From: Zygnema cylindricum
Taxonomy: Eukaryota; Streptophyta; Zygnematophyceae; Zygnematales; Zygnemataceae
Direction: 5' to 3'
Length of the DNA stretch: 20,607 nt
NCBI GenBank assembly: GCA_037447655.1
Contig: JBBHKE010002695.1
Coordinates: 1 to 20,607 of the forward strand
Positions 1-7,867 of this stretch are shown here, piece by piece. The notes beneath the pieces were generated by a model that worked only from the letters and a program-made list of their open reading frames with translations, was not told the origin of the DNA and made no database searches. A program made the translations under genes and the position numbers. Position 1 is the first letter of the stretch. Every line of letters starts with the position of its first letter.

Positions 1-10
1 CGAAATTAGT

Positions 11-1062
11 GACGCCAACAAAAACAACGACAGTTGTAGACGTCTACATTTTTGTAATTTAGTGACATGGCAGATGTTTAGGGTTTTGTAACATCGTGAC
101 GTCACACTCACTTGTGACAACGTCGACGTCACAGATTCAAGGACTTTCGGCCATGGATACCGAATTTCGTTTTCTCTACTTTTTTCGCTCTACTTACCAT
201 AAAAATATACAAGAAGGGTAGCCAAAATAATTATTTTTCAAATATCATTAATTTCGTACCAGTTTTGTCATGCCTCATTCTAAAAAAATGAGATAAAAGT
301 GATAGTGTGAGAGGGAGAGGGGAGAGGCGACAACGACGCAAAATTCTACCGAGGACCCATGAATGAAAGTGGAGGTCCGCGACCCCTTCAGTTTTTTTCC
401 GTACATGCCCGTGACGGGTAGGGAGAAAGATAGCCAGTCGTCCTAAAATTTTCCCGCTCGTGTGTCGCGTGCGTGGGCCGTTTTGCATTCATTGTTTTGG
501 GCGGTACTTTCCATAAAATCACCTCGCGAGGTGATTTTTGATGAAGTTTTTTGACGGGCTGGAATCTCTTGCTCGGGGGTCGAAAAAAAGGAATACGCCA
601 AAAAAAATTAAGATGACAACAAATATGAAGTACATTCAAAGTATAGACTTGACGTTTACTTTACTTTTAAAGAATTGGTTTTTTTGTACGTCTAAATTTT
701 TTCTCGAACATAACAGCGTTTTGTGCGAAAACGACAGATTAAAGTCGGTACTTTAACACATTGGGACATACCCTATGTCAATCGTTACTTGCGCGTTCAT
801 TATTTTGAATATGTGGCAGTTGTACACGTCGCCAATACTTGCGACACCTGTAGACGCCAACAAACTGCTGACATTTGTAGACGCTAGCGATCTCGGAACA
901 AACTGCGGACATTTGTACGCCGCAAAGAACTCTTGACATACTGGGACAATTGTCGACGCCAACTGTCATTTGTTGACTCCCACACGTGGACGACATAAGC
1001 AATCGCCTACATCTACAAAATGTTATTTGTAGACGCCCACAAGTGGACAACATAAGCAAACA
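11..1062. repeat. Degenerate GACGCC / TTGTAGACG repeat tract
   Basis: Short related blocks recur at 11-47 and 852-888 (both start GACGCCAACAAA and run into TTGTAGACG). A tighter pair occurs at 975-1002 and 1032-1059 (GACKCCCACAMGTGGAC followed by ACATAAGCAA), 57 bp apart. Positions 35-48 form a perfect 14-bp palindrome, TGTAGACGTCTACA. Between about 135 and 830 I see no gene, only AT-rich sequence with short homopolymers. The blocks look like a decayed minisatellite or transposon remnant; no family is recognised. Confidence 0.5.
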
Positions 1063-1664
1063 GACAAACAATTTTTTTTTTCGTGTATTCTCCCAACTGC
1101 AAAAAAACAAATGAAAACTTTTGACGCGTGCAACCCAGGCTTTCTATTCGTCAATAGGGTAGTATTTTGATTAAAAGCAGGTTGCGATTTGATTTCAGTG
1201 CAAGTGTGAAGATGAGCTGGAAGTGGGTCGCGACGATAATACTGCCAAATCGTCGTACCTTTCAAGTTCCAAGATGACGCAAAATGTATTGGAGTTGTTG
1301 CCCATTTTTCGTACGGCGTAATATTTTCAAGTAGAAAGTCCCATTTTCTGTGTAAACGACGGAAAAAAACCCTTACTTGAACACATGGGGACACGCCCTT
1401 AGAGTACGCCTTTTTATTTTGTACGAAGTTTATTTCATTTCGTGCAAGTTTATACATGTTGTATACTTGTACATCGTCCTTCAATTGTGTAAACCTGCCA
1501 CGTGTCAATCCGTCGGCTTTTTTGGTAAAAGCCGCCAAAAGAGCCATTCCGGGATGCTGGCGCCCACGTTGGCCGTCCGCTCGTATTTTCTCATTGAAAG
1601 TCGTCTGTTCGATTCCGGCGGCGTGCAAAATGTTCTTTTGCGTTCGTTGTACTGTGTCCGCCAT
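1023..1664 (-). CDS. Doubtful open frame, possible first exon
   Basis: A 213-codon frame is open on the minus strand in an otherwise AT-rich region. The first 55 or so codons (1664 to about 1497) are the most gene-like. The ATG lies in a good context (AGGATGGCGG), local GC is higher, and the peptide is basic (begins MADTVQRTQKNILHAAGIEQ). A possible splice donor, GGCAG/GTTTAC, lies near 1497. The downstream part of the frame crosses the GTAGACG repeat tract and is unlikely to be translated. No family is recognised, and it may be a chance frame or a transposon relic. Confidence 0.15.
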   Translation of the reverse strand: MADTVQRTQKNILHAAGIEQTTFNEKIRADGQRGRQHPGMALLAAFTKKADGLTRGRFTQLKDDVQVYNMYKLARNEINFVQNKKAYSKGVSPCVQVRVFFRRLHRKWDFLLENITPYEKWATTPIHFASSWNLKGTTIWQYYRRDPLPAHLHTCTEIKSQPAFNQNTTLLTNRKPGLHASKVFICFFAVGRIHEKKNCLSVCLCCPLVGVYK

Positions 1665-1703
1665 CCTTTTTTCGTTCCATGATCATCAGTTTGTCGCTAC
1701 AAT

Positions 1704-1854
1704 GCCGTACGTTCTCGTAAAATTTCTATTCAGTTAACCGGCCAGAAAGTACTACAAAGTGCAACGTATTTTTTCGTCTAAGTCCGTACACTTCCCCTAA
1801 AAAACCGTACATTTCCCGTAAATTTCTCGTTCAGTTTACCGGACAGAAAGTACT
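1704..1854. repeat. Direct repeat pair, about 50 bp units
   Basis: Units at 1704-1753 and 1804-1854 share CCGTAC, then CGTAAA..TTTCT, then TTCAGTT(A/T)ACCGG(C/A)CAGAAAGTACT. They are followed by a run of AAAGTACA-like words to about 1900. The spacing is about 100 bp. No coding signal is seen; function unknown. Confidence 0.6.
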
Positions 1855-1894
1855 CCGGACAAAAAGTACAAAAAGTATAGAAAGTACAAGAAGT

Positions 1895-1984
1895 ACAGAT
1901 ATATCGAGACCTTTGAACGTTCGATAACTGATAACTATCGGTATCGGTGTCATCGCGATAAATTGTTTACCGATACACAACACT
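1895..1984 (+). mobile_element. Right-end fragment of a TATCG-rich hAT-like MITE (copy A)
   Basis: The block is rich in TATCG/CGATA words and ends in CGATACACAACACT (1971-1984). This matches the right terminus of the complete MITE at 6808-7221 (CGATACCCAACACTA). A matching left terminus is not found upstream, so this is a truncated copy. Assignment rests on the shared terminal sequence and interior composition. Confidence 0.45.
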
Positions 1985-2022
1985 CCAAAAAACCATTAAC
2001 ACTAATAGCGATTCGCGGTGTA
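1985..2022 (+). mobile_element. Right-end fragment of the CACCGTG TA-flanked MITE
   Basis: The segment reads AACACTAATAGCGATTCGCGG and ends GTGTA. It matches the right terminal inverted repeat of the MITE at 7231-7445 (AACACTAATAGCGATTCACGG). The left end of this copy is not visible; MITE copy A abuts it upstream. Confidence 0.5.
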
Positions 2023-2024
2023 CT

Positions 2025-2360
2025 TAATGTTGTGTATTTGGTAAAAATATATCGCGATAAATTCGATATTATATATATATCGATTGGTTAGAGGCCTTGA
2101 TATGGTACGTAAAGTTGTACTAAAATCCGTACTAACGAGGTACATAAAAATCGTACGGGTCCCCCCCCCCCCTCCCCCTTTGAGGGCGTGCCACAAGGGG
2201 GGCGGAGGGGAGGGGGGTGGGAGCTTTTGAATTTTTTTTTACATAACGTCAACCTCGATATATCGCGGTACATAGATTTTTTCCATGTATCGAAAAGATA
2301 TATCGATTATCCGATACCTAAAATTAGGTACATATTGAATATCGGCTTGGGGCCTTCGAT
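2025..2360 (+). mobile_element. hAT-like MITE (copy B), left part, split by the hAT element
   Basis: The left terminus TAATGTTGTGTAT resembles the TAGTGTTGGGTATCG end of the intact MITE at 6808-7221. The interior shares that element's plan. It has CGATATATCG arrays, CGTAC-rich words (CCGTACTAACG, ATCGTACGGG), then a C-run facing a G-run (2161-2178 against 2197-2220) followed by TTTGAATTTTTTTT. The segment stops at AATATCGGCTTGGGGCCTTCGAT, and the homologous right end continues beyond the hAT insertion at 6798-6807 (GCATAACACT). The autonomous-type hAT therefore landed inside this MITE, about 10-18 bp from its right end. A clean target duplication for copy B itself was not found. Confidence 0.65.
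2353..2360 (+). repeat. Left target-site duplication of the hAT element
   Basis: CCTTCGAT immediately precedes the CAGAGGTCGC terminus. The identical 8-mer is at 6790-6797 beyond the right end. Confidence 0.75.
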
Positions 2361-2392
2361 CAGAGGTCGCAAAAGTCAAAAAATTTCATACC

Positions 2393-2560
2393 CGAAACCG
2401 ACCGTTTTTTATTTTTCAAAATCTGAGTAACCGACGCCCGACCGTTTTTTGTCACGCTCCAAAATTGTTAACCGTTAACCGACCGTCGTTTACGAAAAAA
2501 AAAAAAACCGAAACTCGATTTCTAGCGACTAACCGTGACCGCCCGTAACCGAAAAGGTAC
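2393..2560. repeat. hAT subterminal ACCGACCG repeats, left
   Basis: Several copies of GAAACCGACCG, AACCGTTAACCGACCG and GTAACCG lie within 200 bp of the left terminus. The mirrored set lies at about 6635-6775 near the right terminus (for example GGTCGGTTAACGGTCGGTC). Clustered, mirrored short motifs next to TIRs are typical transposase-binding regions in hAT elements. Binding here is inferred. Confidence 0.65.
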
Positions 2561-2602
2561 AAAATTACAACGCTCATTGTTATTAACGTTAAGCATTTAT
2601 TA

Positions 2603-3242
2603 CACCGCGAATCGTAATCATCGTAAATAAATAATTAATGTTATCCATTCCAATGTAGATTTTTTCGTTTTTTCAAAATAAAGTTGTACTCTACGTACTG
2701 TAGTTTATCAATAACTCTAGTTTAGGTTTCTGTCAGTAATAATTATCCGCTTTACCGAATCTGACAAACGTACAATTTCACGTCATAATTATCCGATTTC
2801 TTAGGTACACATAGAGAATCTGACAAACGTACAATTTCACGTCATTATGACGTTTCCACTACGCGGTTTGTGAAAACGTACAGTTTCACGTCATAATTAT
2901 CCGATTTTTAGGTACACATACAAAATCTGACAAACGTACAATTTCACGTCATTATGACGTTTGCACCACGCGGTTTGTGAAGACGCAGTTACATCATAAC
3001 GGCATGTATTAAATAATTTTTTGTACTTTTTTCGTTAATACGCTAAAATTTTGCACGGTCAGACACCGATCGTAAGCCACACTGTTTAAAACGGCACTAT
3101 ACTAATGATGTTAACGTTGATTAAAAAAATACCTTAAATAATGTAAAGAAAGATCTAGAGTTATTTACTCTTTATAAGGTTTTTGGGTCAGAATTCATGG
3201 TGACGGAATTAGCGTTAATAACGCTAATTACGATTCGCGGAG
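2603..3242 (+). mobile_element. TA-flanked 640-bp non-autonomous element nested in the hAT
   Basis: The left end CACCGCGAATCGTAAT (2603-2618) and the right end ATTACGATTCGCGGAG (3227-3242) are inverted repeats matching at 15 of 16 positions. Both sides are flanked by TA (2601-2602, 3243-3244), as expected for Tc1/mariner-type (Stowaway-like) insertions. The termini resemble those of the MITEs at 7231-7445 and 12368-12562 (CACCGYG followed by ATCG), so they may share a transposase. No open frame of note lies inside. The centre is a 108-bp tandem repeat. Confidence 0.6.
2741..3000 (+). repeat. 108-bp tandem repeat, two units plus a partial
   Basis: Units start with AATTATCCGATTT at 2787 and 2895, with a partial start at 2741. 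Each contains AATCTGACAAACGTACAATT, CACGTCATTATGACG (a near-palindrome) and ACGCGGTTTGTGAA. Units 2787-2894 and 2895-3000 are nearly identical. They are internal to the TA-flanked element. Confidence 0.8.
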
Positions 3243-3839
3243 TAGTGTTAATGGAAAATTATGATTAATGATACTATTTAATGCAAAGAGACGTGGCAGG
3301 TTATAGTCCACGTCTTTAAATAATATTGTTAACTTTATTTTGTAATGTTAATGTTTATTCTCTCGCAAATCTAAATTTTTCGCTACAATTTTTCGGACAG
3401 TTTTTCTTTCGACTACAATACTATGTTATGAATTATGCAAAAAAGGTAAAGTTTTAATTATGAATTTTAACAATAAAAGTCTTAGTTTTTCACATAAAAA
3501 ATCAATTAGCAAGAAACACATTGTGATGAGCAAAAAAATCAAAACATATTTTGTAGTATCGAATATGTGAAAAATCAAATCACAACCTTGTCCTATTTTC
3601 GACTCTATGATACAAATTCTCAACCTCAAACCTAAAATTTACACAGAATATATAAATCTAAATGTGGTATAAATACTTCGCTTTGGTAATTTGGTAAAAA
3701 TAAACATTCCGGTTTAAGAAAAAAAAAAGATAAACATTAGAAAAATTGTGAAAATAAAAAAAAAAATAAAGAAAAAATATATATGTATAACTAATACTAA
3801 AAAAATAACAATAATTAGAAAACAAAACAAAACAAAAAA

Positions 3840-6149
3840 CTATGCATTTAAAAGATCTCGGTTGGATCTAACACATAAAAGATCACTAACAATTGAAGTC
3901 GCTAGTGCGCTCCTCTTCTTTGTTATTGTGTTCCCGGCATCCGAAAAATTGCATTCCGACATGGAACTAGAAGCCGGAATAGCTAAAATAGATCTAGCAA
4001 CACCGGCTAGAATAGGAAATCCTCCATCTTTCGCACGTACATATGATTTCTTTTTCCACCATTGATGTATGTTAAAGTTCAATCTTTCGTCGTTGTTTAA
4101 TTTTAAATCGAAACAACGTTTCAATTCGTCACTAACGAGCGTTGTTTTGTCGGTGGTAATAAAAATCTCATTTTCGTCATCGCTCTCACCAAAAAAATTG
4201 TGGAAACCGTCCATATTTTGTGATATTTTTCGTTTTTTTGTTATACGTTGAGGACTACCGAAATCAACGTCATCACCAAGGTCGTTAGCAAGTTCTCAAA
4301 GTTTGACCCCAGCGCTTTCAATTTCGGTTTTCGATACCCCAATTATTTCAAGCTTTTGTTTTTGTCGGGGATCTAAGAGAGCCGCGATAATATGATACTC
4401 ATGAAGGCCCCACTTCGGTAACGCAAATTTCATAAAAAGTTCTTTCAATTTTTGCAAGTTTTGGGAATCGGCCGGGCATTGTTTTTCACCGTCATTGTAA
4501 GATGTTTTTCTTATTTTACAATGGTTATGCAGAGACGTTAGTTCAAACAAAACCAAATGTAAAGTTGGTTCTTTGAACTTTTCCAACTTTAGGGTCGCTT
4601 CTTGAAACCTTTCCAAATATCGAATAAGTTCGGTAAGGTGAGTCTTATCCATACAAGCAAAAAGTAACAATTTATTTTTTGCTTAAGCGATTGGTCCTAT
4701 CTCATTGAATGCATCGTAAATACTCTTAAGCATTCGGAGCTAATAATTCCACCGCGTTGCGTTTTCTTGTTTTAAAGTGTTTTTCAAAAGATTTTGTAAA
4801 TTACTCTGTTTGAAAAACGTGACCAATGATTTGCACGCATCTATTAGATCAAAGTATCCAAGAACTTCCACATCGTATTTGTATTTTTTGGAAGTTCCCC
4901 TATTGTTCAAAATCGTTGTCACAATTGTAGCAATTTTATGGTCCGCACAAGGTATCCAAGTAAACATACTCGGTAGACATTCAGTCGCACACATGTTAGA
5001 GCCACTGTCGGTCACAACAACGCAACGATTTGCCAAAACATCAAAATTAGACAATTCAAAATTGGTCAAACAATTTTTGAAAGCCGTTAAAACATTTTCC
5101 GCGGTATGTTTTTCCTCCGGAAAATGATCGACTAGAAGCGTCCGAGCATGAAGTTTAAATTCTTTGTCAATAAAATGAGCCGTTACTGACACGAATGAGG
5201 TTATTTTTATTGTCTCGGTCCAGAGATCGGTCGTAAATGCGACGAAAATATTGTTATCAATATTTTCTTTAAGTTTTGGGATGATCAAACTACGAATATC
5301 TTTGGCAGAAGATATAATGTAGTTTTTTACGCCATTGGCGGACGGGAGTAGTTGGTCGATGTCTACACTTTTGTTTGACGAAACACCAACATCAAATAAT
5401 GCTTGACAAAATGCTTGAAAACCTGGGAACAAAAAAATAAAAATAAAAAATTAGCATACAATTATTAACCATGATCAACAAATAAGGTTTATATCAAAAT
5501 AACGTCATGACAAACCAAATAACAATAAAAAAATAAAAATAAGCGTACGAATATAAATTATGGATAAAAAAATAGTGATGAAGCTCAATAATATAAATTT
5601 ATCAACAAAACAAGTTATACTGAAATATACATTAACGCCATCCTAAATGGAATTCAAAATAAATCATACCTGAACCGTCGACCATCGAAAATGGCCAAAG
5701 GTCCTCGCAACACATCAACGCCACCATTTTCGCAATTTTTTTTCGGTCACTTGTTTTCGCCTCCGTTTTTGAAAGAAAATTACGAAGAATTCCTCTAGAA
5801 CTATCCATGTCGCCCGAAGCTAAACATGTGTGAGTGTTAATTGTTGAAGTACCGTTTGTTGACTTGTATTGATAAACTACGAAACATGTATTACAAGCCA
5901 CTAAACCTCCCCCCTTTACTATGTATTTGTTTGATGTTTTAGTTTCATAGACATGTTCAAATTTTTCCAGCAACTTGAAGTGGCCTCGCTTTCTTTCACT
6001 AAGTAATACTGAGCAGTTTCACCATTTTTTGATTTTTGAAGTTCGTTTTGGATTGTAGTTTTAAGAGAAGCGAGAATGCTTTTGTCTATTTTGGTGTATG
6101 ACTAGGTTTTGTTTGAATTGTGGTCAAGTTTTTCTAATTTATGTAGCAT
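3840..6149 (-). pseudogene. hAT-family transposase, two exons, decayed
   Basis: Cut-and-paste transposase of the hAT superfamily (RNase H-like DDE fold, BED-type zinc-binding N-terminus). It can be followed from an ATG at 6149-6147 to TAG at 3840-3842. Exon 1 (6149-5670) carries a BED-like segment with C-x2-C and a later H-x-C. The intron (5669-5423) has a GTATGA donor and a TTCCCAG acceptor and joins VDGSG to FQAF in phase. Exon 2 (5422-3840) holds TTDLWTE (first acidic residue, codon 5226-5228) and VTDSGSNMC (second, 5007-5009). It also has the CADH C-x2-H motif, TRWN, LLDPRQK, and the C-terminal dimerisation block QWW, then GGFPILAGVAR, then PASSSMSECNFS with the third acidic residue (about 3954-3956). 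Lesions are in-frame TAG at 6102-6104, a one-base loss near 5965-5970, TAG at 4740-4742, TAA at 4683-4685 and TGA at 4296-4298. Exon 2 has no frameshift. About 687 codons originally, normal for the family. Confidence 0.92.
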
Positions 6150-6266
6150 TCCCGTTTATCGATTTATTGTTTGAAACATGTGAGTAAGCTAATAATTAGG
6201 ATTTGTCTTTGGAAATTGACGTAATAATTTGATTTCCGCTGATTTATTAACTAATAATGACTACAT

Positions 6267-6453
6267 GTCGCGTGACATTGACATAATAATATGATATATT
6301 TGTGAAAACGCGGTATAAAACGCATAATTAGCACTTTGCAATAATATACGATGTATGAGTAAGCCAATAATTCGATCTGTCGCGTTATATTGATATAATA
6401 ATTTGACATATTTTTGGAAACACCGCATAAAGTGCATAATTAACACTTTACAA
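6267..6453 (+). repeat. Diverged 112-bp tandem repeat
   Basis: Blocks 6267-6342 and 6379-6453 align along their length. Both run GTCGCG, ATTGA(C/T)ATAATAAT, then a GGAAAC/GAAAAC word, CGCATAATTA and CACTTT(G/A)CAAT, at a 112-bp offset. GAGTAAGC at 6182 and 6357 extends the pattern upstream. The region lies inside the hAT right arm, outside the transposase gene. Confidence 0.65.
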
Positions 6454-6634
6454 TAGATTACGATTTGCGGCCCTTATCTTTTTGTAAGATTCGCGAAATG
6501 AATAGTGTTAGTACCGTGTCAGATTTGCGACGCTAATCATGATGCCACGTACTTCCACAATACCAAAAGTACAAAGAACAATAATGTTGGAAAAAAAAAG
6601 TACAAAATTTTCATTTTTTTTGGTTTTTTGTTTG

Positions 6635-6775
6635 ACCGACCGTAACCGACCGTCTTTTTTTTTCCTGGTGAGTCAACCGACCGTAACCGCGCGACCCCCA
6701 AAATTTGGCAACCGAATCCGTTCCGGATCCGGCGCGGGCGGTCGGTTAACGGTCGGTCACGGTTTCGGTTGACCG
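6635..6775. repeat. hAT subterminal ACCGACCG repeats, right
   Basis: Mirror of the left subterminal region: GACCGACCGTAACCGACCG at the inner side and GGTCGGTTAACGGTCGG, GGTCACGGTTTCGG near the terminus. The order of motifs approximately mirrors the left end. Confidence 0.65.
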
Positions 6776-6789
6776 TTTGCGACCTCTGC

Positions 6790-6797
6790 CCTTCGAT
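6790..6797 (+). repeat. Right target-site duplication of the hAT element
   Basis: CCTTCGAT follows the right TIR after one unexplained C (6789), and equals 2353-2360. With the element removed, the flanks read as the right end of MITE copy B. Confidence 0.7.
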
Positions 6798-6807
6798 GCA
6801 TAACACT
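6798..6807 (+). mobile_element. Right-end remnant of MITE copy B
   Basis: GCATAACACT continues the copy B sequence interrupted at 2360. Joined across the hAT it parallels the intact MITE's right end (CCTCGATACCCAACACTA). The last bases also serve as the left target duplication of the next MITE (6800-6807). Confidence 0.6.
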
Positions 6808-7221
6808 TAGTGTTGGGTATCGGGTAGTTTCATATCGCGATAATTTCGATATTCGATATATCGAATATCGATCGAGCAGATTCCTCGATATATCGTACCG
6901 GGACCAACATAAATTATCGCGATATATATCGCAAAAATTGCATATCCGTACAGTCAGAGTACGGAAAACCGTACGAAAAGAGTACGAAGAATCGTACGGA
7001 TATTTTGCCCCCCCCCCCACTGAGCGGGGGGGGGGGGGGGGGGGGGGGGGTTTGAAAAAAAAATGTAAAATTTTCATTTTCGATATATTGTCGATACGAT
7101 ATATCGGCGATATATCGCGATAATTTGAAATTCGATATATCGAAGCGATATATCGAATATCGGGTACATGAAATTCGATATATATCGAATATCGGCAATG
7201 GGTCCTCGATACCCAACACTA
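6808..7221 (+). mobile_element. Complete hAT-type MITE (copy C), 414 bp
   Basis: Perfect 15-bp terminal inverted repeats: TAGTGTTGGGTATCG (6808-6822) and CGATACCCAACACTA (7207-7221). These fit the hAT end pattern YARNG. Perfect 8-bp target duplications ATAACACT lie at 6800-6807 and 7222-7229. There is no coding capacity. The interior is arrays of CGATATATCG. Its centre has an 11-base C-run (7008-7018) facing a 25-base G-run (7026-7050), able to form a GC hairpin. The TIR differs from that of the neighbouring 4.4-kb hAT (CAGAGGTCGC), so a different hAT transposase probably moved it. Related copies are at 1895-1984 (fragment), 2025-2360 plus 6798-6807, and 18486-18702. Confidence 0.88.
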
Positions 7222-7230
7222 ATAACACTA

Positions 7231-7445
7231 CACCGTGTATCGCTATTAGTGTTGATAATTATTTTGCCACTTAAAACATCTTTTCTCCGTACACACTTGT
7301 CCGATTTTCAGTTTATTATCGCCAATCGGAAGGTGAGAATCTTATCTTTCAATCGCAACCGTCAGATCCACAATAAGATATTTGTACGGAGAAAATATGA
7401 TTTTTGTGGCAAAAATATCATTAACACTAATAGCGATTCACGGGG
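7231..7445 (+). mobile_element. TA-flanked MITE with long TIRs, 215 bp
   Basis: About 40 bp at each end are inverted repeats: left CACCGTGTATCGCTATTAGT through TTTTGCCAC, right GTGGCAAAAAT through ACTAATAGCGATTCACGGGG. TA lies on both sides (7229-7230, 7446-7447). No open reading frame is meaningful inside. A second copy at 12368-12562 shares interior words (GTCCGATTTT, AAGGTGAG, TGCATCACAACGG-like). The structure fits a Stowaway-like non-autonomous element. Its left TA coincides with the right end of MITE copy B. Confidence 0.75.
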
Positions 7446-7544
7446 TACAGTACATTAGTCTACTCCGATTCGATAATTAGTGTACGGTCTGCACTATATC
7501 ATGTTTCCGTACGAAAACTTCCTGTACTTTATTATTTTGTCGAC

Positions 7545-7578
7545 TACTGTACTGTACCGTACTGTACTGTACTGTACT
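7545..7578 (+). repeat. (GTACT)n microsatellite
   Basis: About six pentamer units of ACTGT/GTACT with one C substitution at the centre. Confidence 0.85.
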
Positions 7579-7610
7579 CCATGTGATGCCAACCTTCAGT
7601 CTATGCTCTC

Positions 7611-7860
7611 GCCACGTCGGCCCTAAGACTGCCACGTCAGAGCCCATCTGCCACGTCAGAGCCCATCTGCCACGTCACTTCATGACATGACACGTCATCT
7701 CTCAAACCAGCACGTCATCACTTCACATGTGACATATCCGTTGCCACGTCAGATCTCGCTAGTCATTTCATCCCTGGATTTGCCACGCCAGCACTCTGCC
7801 ACGTCAGCAATTTGCCACGTCATCACTTCGCCACGTCATCATGAAGTCACGTCACGTCAC
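7611..7860 (+). promoter_or_regulatory. Array of GCCACGTCA (ACGT-core) motifs upstream of a gene
   Basis: About a dozen CACGTC cores occur in 250 bp directly before the ATG at 7868. Full GCCACGTCA/G copies start at about 7611, 7631, 7650, 7669, 7743, 7798, 7814 and 7830. Variants ACACGTCA, GCACGTCA and GCCACGCCA lie between them. Part of the array is a 19-bp tandem duplication (7631-7649, 7650-7668). GCCACGTCA is a hybrid C/G-box of the kind bound by plant bZIP factors. That makes a homotypic promoter cluster likely, but a neutral minisatellite with the same word is possible. Confidence 0.5.
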
Positions 7861-7867
7861 AGCAGCC

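Larger units (their letters stand above)
2361..6788 (-). mobile_element. Full-length 4.4-kb hAT transposon with decayed transposase
   Basis: The left end CAGAGGTCGCAAA (2361) and the right end TTTGCGACCTCTG (to 6788) are inverted repeats fitting the hAT terminal pattern YARNG. The same 8-mer, CCTTCGAT, lies at 2353-2360 and 6790-6797, consistent with a hAT 8-bp target duplication. One extra C at 6789 separates the right TIR from it. Subterminal regions at both ends carry many inverted copies of ACCGACCG / TAACCG words, a usual layout for transposase binding. The body holds a hAT transposase gene on the minus strand (6149-3840) and a nested TA-flanked insertion (2603-3242). The size is close to that of Ac-like elements. 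The flanks rejoin into a continuous MITE end, which supports the boundaries. The element is now non-autonomous because of the transposase lesions. Confidence 0.85.

Noticed and set aside
4296-4742. Alternative genetic code with reassigned stops
   Set aside because: All three stop codons interrupt the transposase and exon 1 also has a frameshift, whereas the kinase and the 7868-10623 gene read without internal stops. Pseudogene decay is simpler.
3840-5432. Three separate adjacent minus-strand genes with hAT similarity
   Set aside because: They share one frame (codon starts congruent) and are separated only by in-frame stops; together they form exon 2 of one transposase.
2361-7221. The 4.4-kb hAT as the source transposase for the neighbouring TATCG MITEs
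   Set aside because: The termini differ (CAGAGGTCGC against TAGTGTTGGGTATCG) and the subterminal motifs are unrelated, so direct mobilisation is not supported.
7611-7860. CRISPR-like array
   Set aside because: Spacing is irregular, the repeated word is only 9 bp, there are no cas genes and the context is eukaryotic.
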